Notes under the pieces: generated by a model
Seen by the model: only the letters and a program-made list of their open reading frames with translations
The model's database searches: none
Told to the model about the DNA's origin: nothing
Position numbers and translations under genes: made by a program
Source of the DNA: Archangium sp.
Lineage (GTDB): Bacteria; Myxococcota; Myxococcia; Myxococcales; Myxococcaceae
Assembly: GCA_016792935.1 (NCBI GenBank)
Contig: JAEUJS010000624.1
Coordinates: forward strand, 1 to 51,364
Reading direction: 5' to 3'
DNA length: 51,364 nt
Shown here: positions 41,732 through 50,848 of the stretch, piece after piece
Layout: every line of letters begins with the position of its first letter
How positions within the stretch are numbered: the stretch's first letter is position 1

Positions 41732-44700
41732 GACGCATCGCCGCCCTTTCGCTCATCGCCTTTTCGGCCTTCGCGCAGGAACTCGAAGAACGTGATCCCG
41801 GTCACGCTGGCCTCGTCGCCGGCGCGGGCGGGCCAGCAATGCTCCAGAACGGAACGCGCGCTTCTGACTTGAGCGTTGCGTGGGAAACGACAGATCTGAC
41901 CGTCAAGACAGGCATCGGAAATTTCCAAATCAAGCGCAAGTTCTCCTCCAGCAAATCGTGGAAGAACTTGCCGAGCTACACGCACTTCCTGGGAGCGCCC
42001 GATGTCGAGGGCTCAGGTTGGTTTTCGTCGCTCGGCGCCTACGCATCATTCGCATACATGCCGGCCAACGTGCACACCGGCATGGAAGCGAAGAGATACA
42101 TTCAAGTACGCGACGCAGAGGGCGATCTCATCTCGACCGTGAACTTTGGGGACAGCCCGACCGAGAGTCTGATTCCGGTGACGTCAGGAACGTCTCGGGT
42201 CAAGCAGCTCTCAACGAGAATTACATCAGGGGTCGTGACGCCCGATCGGATCCTCCTGGTTCAGCCGGGCGTTGGAAAGCTCGAGTTCAAGTACAGACAT
42301 CATTTCGACAATCTCTGGGGACTCAAGGTCTGGTACCGCCTCGAGAAGATCTGGTCAGCAGACTACATCTCTGAGCCGATCGCAGTTCTGAACTACGATG
42401 CCTCGAACAACTTGACGTCCATTGCCCTCGCGGGAGGTGTGTCTGTCACGCCGACGATTTCGGCGGGGCGAATGACGCAACTTTCAGTGTCTGCGGGAAC
42501 CGCTCGAACGGTCGCGACGTATTCGTTTGGCTCCAACACCTGGCTGAGTTCAGCAACCGTCGATTCGCGCACGTCGAGTTTTGAGTACAACGATTCGGGT
42601 TCCGGCGCGCTCATCTTCCGCATCAAGAACGTTTCGTCGAGCGGCGACAGCGTTGTCTTCGAGAAGGTGCGTCAGGGTCCGCAGACGCACTGCACATCGA
42701 ACTGGAGTTGGTCCGGACCGCCATCGGTCAACTTTGACAAGAACACGCTTTCGTCGGCCGAACTCCTCCATCCTTCGACGTGCGACAGCATGCCGGTGGC
42801 GAGCGAGTTGATCGACAAGGGCGGCGGTGTGTCGATCTGGAACGGCTTCACGACCTATCGCACCGGCGCCGCCGACATCGTGGGCCTCACGAAACAAGTG
42901 CAGCGACACTGCTCGAAAGGTGGAAGTCCGTGCGCGGACATCGCGAACGTGGAGTCGACCTGGGAACTCTTCGGAACCGCGACGCGCAACGCGAAGGATT
43001 ACCGCGGCAGCTACGACGTGAATACCGTTGAGCAGATTCCATATCCTTCTGCGGCACAGCCGCTCATCACCAATACGCTCGTCAATGAGCAGAAAAGAGG
43101 TGCAATCGACGATCTCGGCACCAATGCGCTCTCGTCCAAGGAGGCTGTTTGGCAGTTCTTCGATACCAACGAGACGCATGAACCAGTCATCAGCACGATC
43201 AGCTCGCCATCGAACCTGGCCAGCGCCTATGAGTTCGTCGTCGACACCTATCGCTTCGACCTCTTCGACAAGAAGCAGCTGCGAGCCGTGTTCCGCGATG
43301 GGCTGACGCGGGATCTCGATGGGGTGTTGAAGCGCAAGCTCGTTGCGACCTTCTTTCACGAGCGGTGGCTCTGTGATGGCGAATCGAGCGCGGACCCGTT
43401 TGGGCGCGTTCAAGAGATCCACGGCCCGTGCGAAGTCCGGTCGACCGAGGCGGAGGATTGCGATGAGGCCGAGATGATCCCGATGACACGGCTCGAGTAC
43501 TACTCGATGACTGACCCGGTCCTCTCTCGGGCGGGTCGACTCAAGTCGCGCACGACCTACGCGTCGACGAGTGGGCTTTCGTGCGATGCGGCGTCCGGCC
43601 TCACGACCACGTTCCAGCAGTACGACGCAGAAGGGAGAGTGATTGAGGAAGTGTCTCCGAGTGGGAAGGTGACGACTCGCTCCTTCGTCGACGGCCTCCT
43701 CACGACGGAAACCAGTGGCACCATCTCTACCGAGTACTTCTACGATCCGGGTCAAGCCAATCGGCTCGCAGGCAAGCGCAGCACGGGCGGAGATTGGGAG
43801 GTCTATTGCTACCGCGTGAATGCGAACAGCGACTGTGTTGGAGGGACGCTCTCTGAAAACCTGCAATGGAAGGCGCGTGTCTCGAACACGGCCATCAACG
43901 CGGGCGGCTGGAACATCGTCGAGAAGACAGAATACACATACACCCCGCGCCCTGGTGCAGTTGGGATGGGAGGTGGCCTCCTCACCCAGGAGAAGACCAC
44001 GAAGGGCACTCTCGTTCGTCGGCTTGGCTATGGGTACGACGCGCTCGACCGGTTGACCGTCACGAGGCCGCTGAATTCCTCTGGAGCGCCGTTGTTCAAC
44101 CAGGTGAAGGCGTACGACGCGAACAACAACGTCATCGGGCAGGCTGATGGTTTTCTCGCGGCACCGCCGGAGTGTGATGGGCTGCTGAGCGGCGATCCGA
44201 ACCAGGTTTCGTCCACGTCATGCAATCGGCCGGGCTATGACCGTCTGAACCGCATCACCAAGACCGACAGCGCAGGAAACCTGGCGCATCACGATTTCGT
44301 CTACGACACGGCGGGAACGCTCACTCAGGTGAGCGGCCCACGCGGCTGGACCGTGACCTACGAGCACGACGACTTCGGCAACCTCATCACCGTCACCGGA
44401 GCGTGGATGACGGGTGGAGCCACGCGGCAGGTCTTCGACCCCGCGGGCAATTTGATCCAGAAACGCACGCCGTCCATGGGCACGTCCTTCATTGACTACA
44501 CCTACGACGCGATGTCGCGTCCGAAGAAGGCAGTCGTCGGAGGGCTCACGCTGTGGGAAATCGGCTACGACGGATCAACGACGCCGGCGAGTTCGTGTCC
44601 CGCCGTGAGCGCCCTGCTGAAGGGAAAGATTCAGTGGAAGGACGACTCGTTCGGGCGCAGCTGGTACTCGTACGATTCCGACGGCAACACGCTTGCCATT

Positions 44701-47124
44701 CGCAGGGTTCGCGCCGGACCAGGCGGACCGACAGGTGCATGCAGTGCATCGCCATCGGCCGCGTCTGACTACGCAACTCCCGATACGGAGTATTCTTATA
44801 CAAACGGGAAACTGACGAGCATCAAGTATCCGCGTGGTGTTCGGGTTGGCTATGCGTGGGGCACCGCCGGACGCTCGAGCGAGGTGGTCGAGGTGGAAGT
44901 CGATACAGCAGACGGGCTCGGCTTCCGCAAACTCATCGACGAAATCACCTGGGACATCGGCGGAAAGGTTGCGAGCTACCGCATCAACTCGTCGTCACCG
45001 GTGACGGTCAACTACATCCGCAAGGGGCCGTTGATGGTTCCGACCTCAAGCTGCGGGTTCGACGTTTCAGACGACTTCTCAGGCCGAATTTCCGCGCTGA
45101 CCGTGACGCGAGGCACGACCAATCTCCTGACACGAAAGTACAACTGGAACGCCGACATGCTCAGCGGTCAGGCGACCTGCTGGATGAACGCGACCTCGCC
45201 AATGAACGAGAGCTTTGGCGTCGATGTGCTTGGTCAGGTCACTTCGGCGACTCGCCCTGCTGGTGAGTTCGATGCTCAAGGCGGTCCCTACAGCGCGCTC
45301 GGGTACACCTACGAGTTCGGCACCGACCGAGCGACGGAAGAGCAGTCGAACGGCGACTTCTGGCGGAGTACGTACGACTCGGCCGGCAAGCAAGCCGCCC
45401 AACTTCCGCGCAACAGCGTCTCGGACGGCGTCGATCGAAGCTGGCTGCGACGGTTCCTCAGCTACGACAACGACGGTCGCGTGACCGAAATCATGGAGAC
45501 GCAGCTCTCTGACGGTTTCTTCGGGCGCAACATCGTGCTGAGCCCGAACAACGGGCTCGGGAGTGTTTACTCGCAGGTCACCGTTAACGGTGGCGCGTAT
45601 CAGTACTTCTACGACGCGCAGGGCCGGCGACGTCTCAAGCAGTACCCGACTGGGCGCAAGGACGAGTTCTTCTACGACGGCGATCACATGATCGAAGACG
45701 AAGGGTTGGTCTCAACGTCGCTCGCGAACGGTCGTGTGCACGACCAGTACATCTGGCTTGGTGATTTGCCGATCGCCATCGTGCGGCAGCGCTTCACGGA
45801 AGGTCAGGTGCGTGACGCGGCCAACACCGACTGCACGCGAAACGGCGAGGCGCAGCCGTGCGGCATTTTCAATATCGTCAATGACTACCTCCCGAAGCCG
45901 GTCGCCCTCATCAACTCGAGCGGGCAACTCGCCGGCATCGGTGAGTACGACGTGTTCGGTCAGGTGAACACCGTGAGTCTGCGCCGCGATGCTCCCTCGG
46001 AGCCCGGGAACGAGGTGCAGCCGTTTGGGAACTACTGGGCGACCGCTGGGCCGATCGACATTGCGACCTTCGCGGTTCCGGCACGAGCCAGCCTCACTGC
46101 GCGAGCGCGTGTGAACTACGCCGTGGTGCGCCCGCGCTTTTCGACTCACAAGACCTGGGTTGGGAGCGGCGCGGGCTGCAACACCATCGTCAATGGCGTG
46201 CAGTATAACAAGTCGAGGCGGGCCTTTTCGACGCCCTGGTTCACGCCGAGTGGCACGATTTGCGTCCGTTGGGATGCGCCTGATGTTGGCGGAGTCGGCG
46301 GAGCGGTGACCTCGGGTTACGAGTACCAGTTCAGCGAGCCAGGTGTCTCAGTGCCTAGTTGGACTGCACTTCGCTTCCCAGGCCAGTACCGAGACGCCGA
46401 ATCGGGCATTTCTGAGAACAAGAATCGTTTCTACCTCGAACTTCTCGGTCGCTATGTGGTCGTCGACCCGTTGCTTTCCACGACCGACCTGCCGCCGGAT
46501 GAAATTCAAGAGGAATACAGCTATGCGGCCAATTCACCGATTCGAGTGTCAGATCCAAGCGGGATGAAATTCGAGATCTACGCCACGGATGTAAGCGTTC
46601 GGAACAAGGTCAACGCCGCACTGACCAAGGCGTGTAATTCAAAGGAAGCAATTGGGACCGCATGCCGTCAGATGCGTGATCACAAGGATGAGATCTTGTT
46701 CTATGTGGGTCCGGGGGTCACGGGCTTTCAAGGCGTCATGTATTCACCGTCGGGCGGTATAATGAATTTCAATCCTGACGAAGAGCACCTTGACAGCACG
46801 GGAGCTCCTTCAATGAAACTGGCGGCCGATGCCGAACAGACGAACCGGTCCGATAAAGTTCGCGCGCGGCTCGGGCGCTTGATGCCGTTCTCGCAGGGCG
46901 AGGTCACGATGCACGAGCTCGGTCACATTTACTATGCTTGGGCGGTGTGGCGCGGCTTCATCAAGCCAGCTCGTGGGACTGACCTTGGCGTGGAGAATCA
47001 TCGATGGGCTCTTTATTTCCAAAATTGGACGCGACGATCGGAAGGGCGTTACACCCCCACATTCCTCCTGGGCCCGAGCGGATACGTCTACGTTGTTCCG
47101 GGGGCCGAACGCGAAAGTCACTGA
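41728..47124 (+). CDS. RHS/YD-repeat polymorphic toxin with metallopeptidase-like tip
   Basis: A 1798-aa exported protein (signal RRIAALSLIAFSAFA). A large beta-rich N-terminal part (about 20-620) precedes YD repeats (YDAEGRVIEEVSPSG, YGYDALDRLTVTRP, YDAMSRPKKAVVGG) that form the RHS cocoon. The conserved core ends with RFPGQYRDAESGISENKNRF, YSYAANSPIRVSDPSG (DPSG at 1609-1612). The variable tip (1613-1798) is lower in GC than the rest, as expected of an exchanged toxin cassette. It has HELGH (1729-1733), a HExxH zinc motif, and Glu1756 (VENHRW) as a candidate third ligand; M91/NleD-like metallopeptidase toxins are the closest guess. Coupled to the Cys-rich lipoprotein upstream. Confidence 0.9.
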   Translation: MRRIAALSLIAFSAFAQELEERDPGHAGLVAGAGGPAMLQNGTRASDLSVAWETTDLTVKTGIGNFQIKRKFSSSKSWKNLPSYTHFLGAPDVEGSGWFSSLGAYASFAYMPANVHTGMEAKRYIQVRDAEGDLISTVNFGDSPTESLIPVTSGTSRVKQLSTRITSGVVTPDRILLVQPGVGKLEFKYRHHFDNLWGLKVWYRLEKIWSADYISEPIAVLNYDASNNLTSIALAGGVSVTPTISAGRMTQLSVSAGTARTVATYSFGSNTWLSSATVDSRTSSFEYNDSGSGALIFRIKNVSSSGDSVVFEKVRQGPQTHCTSNWSWSGPPSVNFDKNTLSSAELLHPSTCDSMPVASELIDKGGGVSIWNGFTTYRTGAADIVGLTKQVQRHCSKGGSPCADIANVESTWELFGTATRNAKDYRGSYDVNTVEQIPYPSAAQPLITNTLVNEQKRGAIDDLGTNALSSKEAVWQFFDTNETHEPVISTISSPSNLASAYEFVVDTYRFDLFDKKQLRAVFRDGLTRDLDGVLKRKLVATFFHERWLCDGESSADPFGRVQEIHGPCEVRSTEAEDCDEAEMIPMTRLEYYSMTDPVLSRAGRLKSRTTYASTSGLSCDAASGLTTTFQQYDAEGRVIEEVSPSGKVTTRSFVDGLLTTETSGTISTEYFYDPGQANRLAGKRSTGGDWEVYCYRVNANSDCVGGTLSENLQWKARVSNTAINAGGWNIVEKTEYTYTPRPGAVGMGGGLLTQEKTTKGTLVRRLGYGYDALDRLTVTRPLNSSGAPLFNQVKAYDANNNVIGQADGFLAAPPECDGLLSGDPNQVSSTSCNRPGYDRLNRITKTDSAGNLAHHDFVYDTAGTLTQVSGPRGWTVTYEHDDFGNLITVTGAWMTGGATRQVFDPAGNLIQKRTPSMGTSFIDYTYDAMSRPKKAVVGGLTLWEIGYDGSTTPASSCPAVSALLKGKIQWKDDSFGRSWYSYDSDGNTLAIRRVRAGPGGPTGACSASPSAASDYATPDTEYSYTNGKLTSIKYPRGVRVGYAWGTAGRSSEVVEVEVDTADGLGFRKLIDEITWDIGGKVASYRINSSSPVTVNYIRKGPLMVPTSSCGFDVSDDFSGRISALTVTRGTTNLLTRKYNWNADMLSGQATCWMNATSPMNESFGVDVLGQVTSATRPAGEFDAQGGPYSALGYTYEFGTDRATEEQSNGDFWRSTYDSAGKQAAQLPRNSVSDGVDRSWLRRFLSYDNDGRVTEIMETQLSDGFFGRNIVLSPNNGLGSVYSQVTVNGGAYQYFYDAQGRRRLKQYPTGRKDEFFYDGDHMIEDEGLVSTSLANGRVHDQYIWLGDLPIAIVRQRFTEGQVRDAANTDCTRNGEAQPCGIFNIVNDYLPKPVALINSSGQLAGIGEYDVFGQVNTVSLRRDAPSEPGNEVQPFGNYWATAGPIDIATFAVPARASLTARARVNYAVVRPRFSTHKTWVGSGAGCNTIVNGVQYNKSRRAFSTPWFTPSGTICVRWDAPDVGGVGGAVTSGYEYQFSEPGVSVPSWTALRFPGQYRDAESGISENKNRFYLELLGRYVVVDPLLSTTDLPPDEIQEEYSYAANSPIRVSDPSGMKFEIYATDVSVRNKVNAALTKACNSKEAIGTACRQMRDHKDEILFYVGPGVTGFQGVMYSPSGGIMNFNPDEEHLDSTGAPSMKLAADAEQTNRSDKVRARLGRLMPFSQGEVTMHELGHIYYAWAVWRGFIKPARGTDLGVENHRWALYFQNWTRRSEGRYTPTFLLGPSGYVYVVPGAERESH

Positions 47125-47354
47125 CCATTTTTCTCGCAATTCTGAGTTGCGCTCACACAAGGGAGTTCGGTGACTGCTCCAAAATGGGTGATACTTGCCC
47201 CGCTGGGCAAACTTGCCGCGTTGTCTCCGAGCCCCTGAGCTATTCGTGTGTGCCGTTGACGAAGCGAGAGCCCGAGAGGTTCGACCTTCCGTGCCGAGCA
47301 GTCAGCACGGCCGACGGCGGCTGGGAGTACCACGATCAAGCCGCGTGCCGTTGA
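47121..47354 (+). CDS. Cys-rich lipoprotein-like gene without ordinary start codon
   Basis: An in-frame stretch right after the RHS stop reads LTIFLAILSCAHTREFGDC, a short signal with a lipobox (AILSC), then CSKMGDTCPAGQTCRVV, SYSCVPLTKRE, and ends ADGGWEYHDQAACR. This is the same Cys module as the lipoprotein at 41405. No ATG, GTG or TTG opens it; the best candidates are CTG at 47121, overlapping the RHS stop (CTGA), or ATT at 47127. By position it could be the immunity gene for the RHS toxin, or a displaced remnant. Both coding status and role are uncertain. Confidence 0.5.
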   Translation: MTIFLAILSCAHTREFGDCSKMGDTCPAGQTCRVVSEPLSYSCVPLTKREPERFDLPCRAVSTADGGWEYHDQAACR

Positions 47355-47477
47355 GGCGTGGCCGTCTTGAGGCGTCCCAAATTCAAGTTGCCAACTTTGG
47401 CGACGCGCACTCAACCATCGGTTAGTGCCGACGGAGGCTGGACTGAGACGCTCAACGACGACCCGAATTGTCGATAA
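47355..47477 (+). pseudogene. broken tandem copy of the Cys-rich lipoprotein tail
   Basis: Directly after the stop at 47354, in the same frame, translation gives RRPKFKLPTLATRT, then VSADGGWTETLNDDPNCR and a stop at 47475-47477. This parallels the end of the preceding gene (ERFDLP, then VSTADGGWEYHDQAACR and stop). The N-terminal signal and Cys knot are missing and there is no start codon, so it is a displaced tail from a second copy. Such remnants are known beside polymorphic toxin loci after cassette replacement. Confidence 0.55.
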
Positions 47478-47480
47478 CGC

Positions 47481-50441
47481 TCACTTCACGACGCCGAGGT
47501 CGACGTAGGCTTGGTTCACCATCACCACGTAGGGACGCTGCTCAAAGGTGAGCCCGCCCTTACCGTCGTGCTCAACGATCTCCAGCTTGCCCATGCCCGC
47601 GCCCATCGGACCGATGGAGTAGTAGTGCGCCTGCAGCGTGTACGGCCCCGCGCGCCGGCCCTTCGGCAAACGAATCGTGAAGCACTCCGGGCCGTAACCC
47701 GTCGTCACGTCCGCGTAGAGCTCGCCGCCGCTCGGCAGCACCTTCGACGAGTAGTACGCGTGCCCGCCCTTGCTGTCGGTGATGTGGAAGTCGACGTCGT
47801 TCGCGTCGGTCTCCCAGTTGAGAACGAAGCGCGCTGACGCCTCGGTCTCCGGCCAACCACCCGCGCTCTTCAGCTTCCCTTCGATTTCACCTTTGCGTGA
47901 CGGCTCGGCCTTGATCCACGCCGCCGCAATCAGGCCCGCGTCTTCACGAAGAATGCGATCCACTCCCGCGAAGCGACCGCCCGGGTACTGCTGCGCAATT
48001 CCGCGAGCGATGGCCTCGAATGCCTTCTCCGGCTTGCCCGCGCGCAACAACGAATACGCGAGCAGACGATGCGACTGCGGATGATCAGCCCGCTGCTCCG
48101 CCGCCTTCGCGAAGGTGTCGATGGCGAGCTCGAGCGCCGCGACGATGCTCTCCAAACGCACACCCGCGAAGCGACGCAGGTCGGCGCGGGCCGGGAAGAG
48201 ATCGATGATGCTGCCGTACGCACGCGCGGCCGTCGCTGAATCACCCGCTGCCTCGAGCGCGGTGCCCAACGCGACGAGCGCGAGAATGTCGCCCGGCTGT
48301 TCCTCATGCCAACCACTTGCGAGCGCCACGCCCTTCTTCTTGTCCGTCTCGAGCGCGACCAACACTTCCTTGAACTTGCCCGTGTACGGGTCGGAGCCCT
48401 TCTGCAGCGGTGAGCCTCCACCGTTCAAGTTGCGGCGCTCCGATTCAGCCTCGGCGCGCGGAGCCTGCGTCGCAGGCGGGGGCGGAGGCGGCGGCGCCGG
48501 AGCAGGTGCAGGACGCGACGGCGCGGGATCCGCACGCGGCGCTTCGGAAGGCACAGGCTTCGTCTCGGGCTCACTCTCCTTCTCGGCGAGCTTGTCAGAC
48601 ACACCGTCCGCGTCGGACTCGTCCATCTTCGCCTTCGACTTCTTCATCGGCGCCATGTCCTTCGCCTTTGCCTCTTCCTTCTTCTCGGCCTTGTCCGGTG
48701 AGGGCTTCGGCTTCTTCGGAGAAGCAGGCTCCTTGGGCGCAGGAGGCGGCTCGACGCGCGCGAGGTAAATGGAATCGGCCGCGCGCTTGGTGCGCTTCAC
48801 CTGGCCGTTGTCCACCGTGAGGATGTCGGCGAGCGCTTTGCGATCGATGTTGAAGCGCGCGTAGTCCTGCTCGGTCTCGAGCACGAGCAGCGCGGTCAGC
48901 GAGCACAACACGCGATTCGAAGTCGAGACGGAGATCATCTCCTTCTTGATGGCGTCACGCTGCGGAGCACCGTCCGCCTTCTGCAGCTGGTCCTGCAACG
49001 AGTCGATGCGCGCCTTCGCCCACGCGCGCTCGAGCAACGGCCGCTCGATTCCCCCAGCAGACCCGTCTGCTGATTTGGTGGACGCGAGCTGTCCATCACC
49101 CACCGCCATCGGCTTTCCACCGATGGTCCCCTTGAACGGAGCCGACGCCGGCAACTGCGCGTACACCAGCACCGCGTCGCCAGCCTGAATGCCGTTCACC
49201 ACGCGCGGCCACACGGCGGTCGCTCCGTCAACCTTCACCTCGAGCTTCGACCTGGTGGCTAGCCCGAGTCGTCGCGCGAGCTCTGGCGCCGCGAGCGAAC
49301 CGTCGAGCACCGCGCCGTCACGCTCCAGCGAGCCGACGGTGATTTGCGTCAGCGCCGCTTCATCACGCAGTCCACCGACCGCGATGCCGTCGATGCGCTT
49401 CACTCCGGCGGCCTTCAGCTTCAGCACCAGCGCGGTCAGGTTGGGACCTTCCGTCACGCCTGCGGTGAACACGCCATCGGCCAGCACCACCACGCGCGGA
49501 GTCGGCTTCGCCAACACCGTCTTCAGCGCGAGCTCGATGTTCGACGCTCCGAGCGCGCGACGGTCACGCAGCGTCTTCACTTGCGCATCACCGAACCCGC
49601 TCGTCGGACCTGAGTAGATGGATGCCACTTCTTGATCGAACGCGATGACGTTCACCGTCGCGCCCGGCAGCGACGCGAGGAGCTTCTGCACCAGCTGCGT
49701 CTGCTCCTTCCACCCCAGCGCGCGCGAGCCCGAGGAGTCGACGAGGAGCGTGAAATTCGCAAGCACATCAGAATCCGTCGCGTCCACCGGCACGATGCGG
49801 GCAGCGACGAGGTCACCGCTGCGCACACCGAGCGCGTTGCGCTTTGGCACTCCGACGAAATCGGCGTTGGGCACGAAGCGCGTCTTGTTGAGCACGCCGT
49901 CACCGTCGATGCCGGTCACCTTCACATCGAGCGCTCCGATTTCCGGCAGACCCTTCAACGGCAACACGTACGTCGAGTTCTTCTGCACCAGGTCGTGCGA
50001 GTACGAGATGACGACTTCCTTCACGCCCTTCGCAGGAATCGGAAACACCTTCGCGGTGAACTCGTTGCCGCCGCTTTGCTCGAGCAGGGCAGGGTCCTGG
50101 CGACGGTGCAGAAAATCTTCGTACGCACGGCGCGCCGCCTGACGCTCGACGACTTCGCCTTCCTGCCACTTGCCTTCAATCTTCATCGCGAAGCGGCTCA
50201 CCGTCGCGCCGACCGGCAACGTCACCTTGAACTGGCCCTCGAGCACGCGGTCGAGCGGGTTCTCGAACGTCATCGTCAACTCGGTGAACGCGAGCGGGTC
50301 TGACACCACGCCGCGCGCCTGCAGCTTCACGAGCTTCAGTCCCGTGCCGTCACTCGCAGTCAGCGAGACGGGTGCATCGGAAGCAACGTCAGCGAAGGCG
50401 GAGAGCGAGACCGAGAGGCACAACAGGAGCAGCGTGCGCAT
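47481..50441 (-). CDS. VIT/VWA protein with TPR-like and DUF2135-like domains
   Basis: A 986-aa exported protein (signal RTLLLLCLSVSLSAFA). Residues about 25-150 are a VIT domain (FENPLDRVLEGQFKVTLPVG, ARRAYEDFLHRRQDP). A von Willebrand A domain follows with MIDAS DSSGS at 235-239 and DGVF-type turns. About 555-670 is a Lys/Glu then Pro/Ala low-complexity spacer. The next part is TPR-like (ALVALGTALEAAGDSATAAR, AYSLLRAGKPEKAFEAIARG), and the end (WETDANDVDFHITDSKGGHA, YADVTTGYGPECFTIRLPKG) matches YfaP/DUF2135-type beta domains. Residues around 455-463 (KSADGSAGG) are encoded by the 26-bp palindromic element. Role unknown; probably periplasmic. Confidence 0.88.
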   Translation of the reverse strand: MRTLLLLCLSVSLSAFADVASDAPVSLTASDGTGLKLVKLQARGVVSDPLAFTELTMTFENPLDRVLEGQFKVTLPVGATVSRFAMKIEGKWQEGEVVERQAARRAYEDFLHRRQDPALLEQSGGNEFTAKVFPIPAKGVKEVVISYSHDLVQKNSTYVLPLKGLPEIGALDVKVTGIDGDGVLNKTRFVPNADFVGVPKRNALGVRSGDLVAARIVPVDATDSDVLANFTLLVDSSGSRALGWKEQTQLVQKLLASLPGATVNVIAFDQEVASIYSGPTSGFGDAQVKTLRDRRALGASNIELALKTVLAKPTPRVVVLADGVFTAGVTEGPNLTALVLKLKAAGVKRIDGIAVGGLRDEAALTQITVGSLERDGAVLDGSLAAPELARRLGLATRSKLEVKVDGATAVWPRVVNGIQAGDAVLVYAQLPASAPFKGTIGGKPMAVGDGQLASTKSADGSAGGIERPLLERAWAKARIDSLQDQLQKADGAPQRDAIKKEMISVSTSNRVLCSLTALLVLETEQDYARFNIDRKALADILTVDNGQVKRTKRAADSIYLARVEPPPAPKEPASPKKPKPSPDKAEKKEEAKAKDMAPMKKSKAKMDESDADGVSDKLAEKESEPETKPVPSEAPRADPAPSRPAPAPAPPPPPPPATQAPRAEAESERRNLNGGGSPLQKGSDPYTGKFKEVLVALETDKKKGVALASGWHEEQPGDILALVALGTALEAAGDSATAARAYGSIIDLFPARADLRRFAGVRLESIVAALELAIDTFAKAAEQRADHPQSHRLLAYSLLRAGKPEKAFEAIARGIAQQYPGGRFAGVDRILREDAGLIAAAWIKAEPSRKGEIEGKLKSAGGWPETEASARFVLNWETDANDVDFHITDSKGGHAYYSSKVLPSGGELYADVTTGYGPECFTIRLPKGRRAGPYTLQAHYYSIGPMGAGMGKLEIVEHDGKGGLTFEQRPYVVMVNQAYVDLGVVK
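49053..49078. repeat. 26-bp palindromic element inside CDS (copy 2)
   Basis: The core CAGCAGAC-CC-GTCTGCTG lies between CC and ATTTGG, the exact reverse complement layout of the copy at 19576-19601, with a single difference in the 2-bp centre. It is translated in the VIT/VWA protein as KSADGSAGG, between the VWA domain and the following helical segment, in a region that looks like a loop. Confidence 0.65.
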
Positions 50442-50490
50442 GGAGATCCTCGACGTCGGAGAGGCGACGGAGGTTCCCTGATCAGCCCGC

Positions 50491-50797
50491 TCAGGTCTTG
50501 TTCAAAACCACCGCGCCGTAGAACTCGTCGACTGACAGGGTCACTTCGATTCCGGGAATGGTGACTGACTCCGGTCGACTCGACGTGAATGCGCGCGTCC
50601 GCGCTGAAGGCCTGGCAGCCCGCCTTCAACTTCGAGCCGATGCGAATCGTCGTCTCTGCCGCGATCGCTGCGTGCTCGGGTGTTCCACCGGCCATGCAGA
50701 AGATCTCGCCGTCGAAGTACTCCAGCTTCACGACGGAGATCTCCGCCGCGCTCAGATAGTCCTGCATCGAGTAGTGCAAGCGCCGCGCTGTCGACAT
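50491..50797 (-). pseudogene. Uma2-family nuclease remnant with internal deletion
   Basis: The N-terminal third is intact: MSTARRLHYSMQDYLSAAE, then KLEYFDGEIFCMAGGTPEH and AFSADARIHVESTG, the usual opening of Uma2 (PD-(D/E)XK-like) proteins. After about residue 75 the frame breaks, and in another frame the C-terminal end of the family reappears, VTIPGIEVTLSVDEFYGAVV followed by LNKT and a stop at 50491. Roughly 90 residues in the middle, including the whole PD-(D/E)XK catalytic core, are gone. Expected full length is about 180-200 aa. A chimeric frame continues beyond, but it has no family character. Confidence 0.75.
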
Positions 50798-50848
50798 GAC
50801 GGCAGTCTCGCTCAGCACTGACCTTTGCGCATCACCCCTGGGCCAGGC

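Noticed and set aside
40564..41985. 473-aa open frame on the minus strand across three plus-strand genes
   Set aside because: Covers the 4-bp coupling of the Cys-rich lipoprotein and RHS genes; its translation has no recognisable features.
50360..50490. C-terminal extension of the Uma2 frame past the deletion
   Set aside because: The Arg/Ser/Cys-rich translation is an out-of-frame tail that enters the VIT/VWA gene; the true family end is in another frame and stops at 50491.
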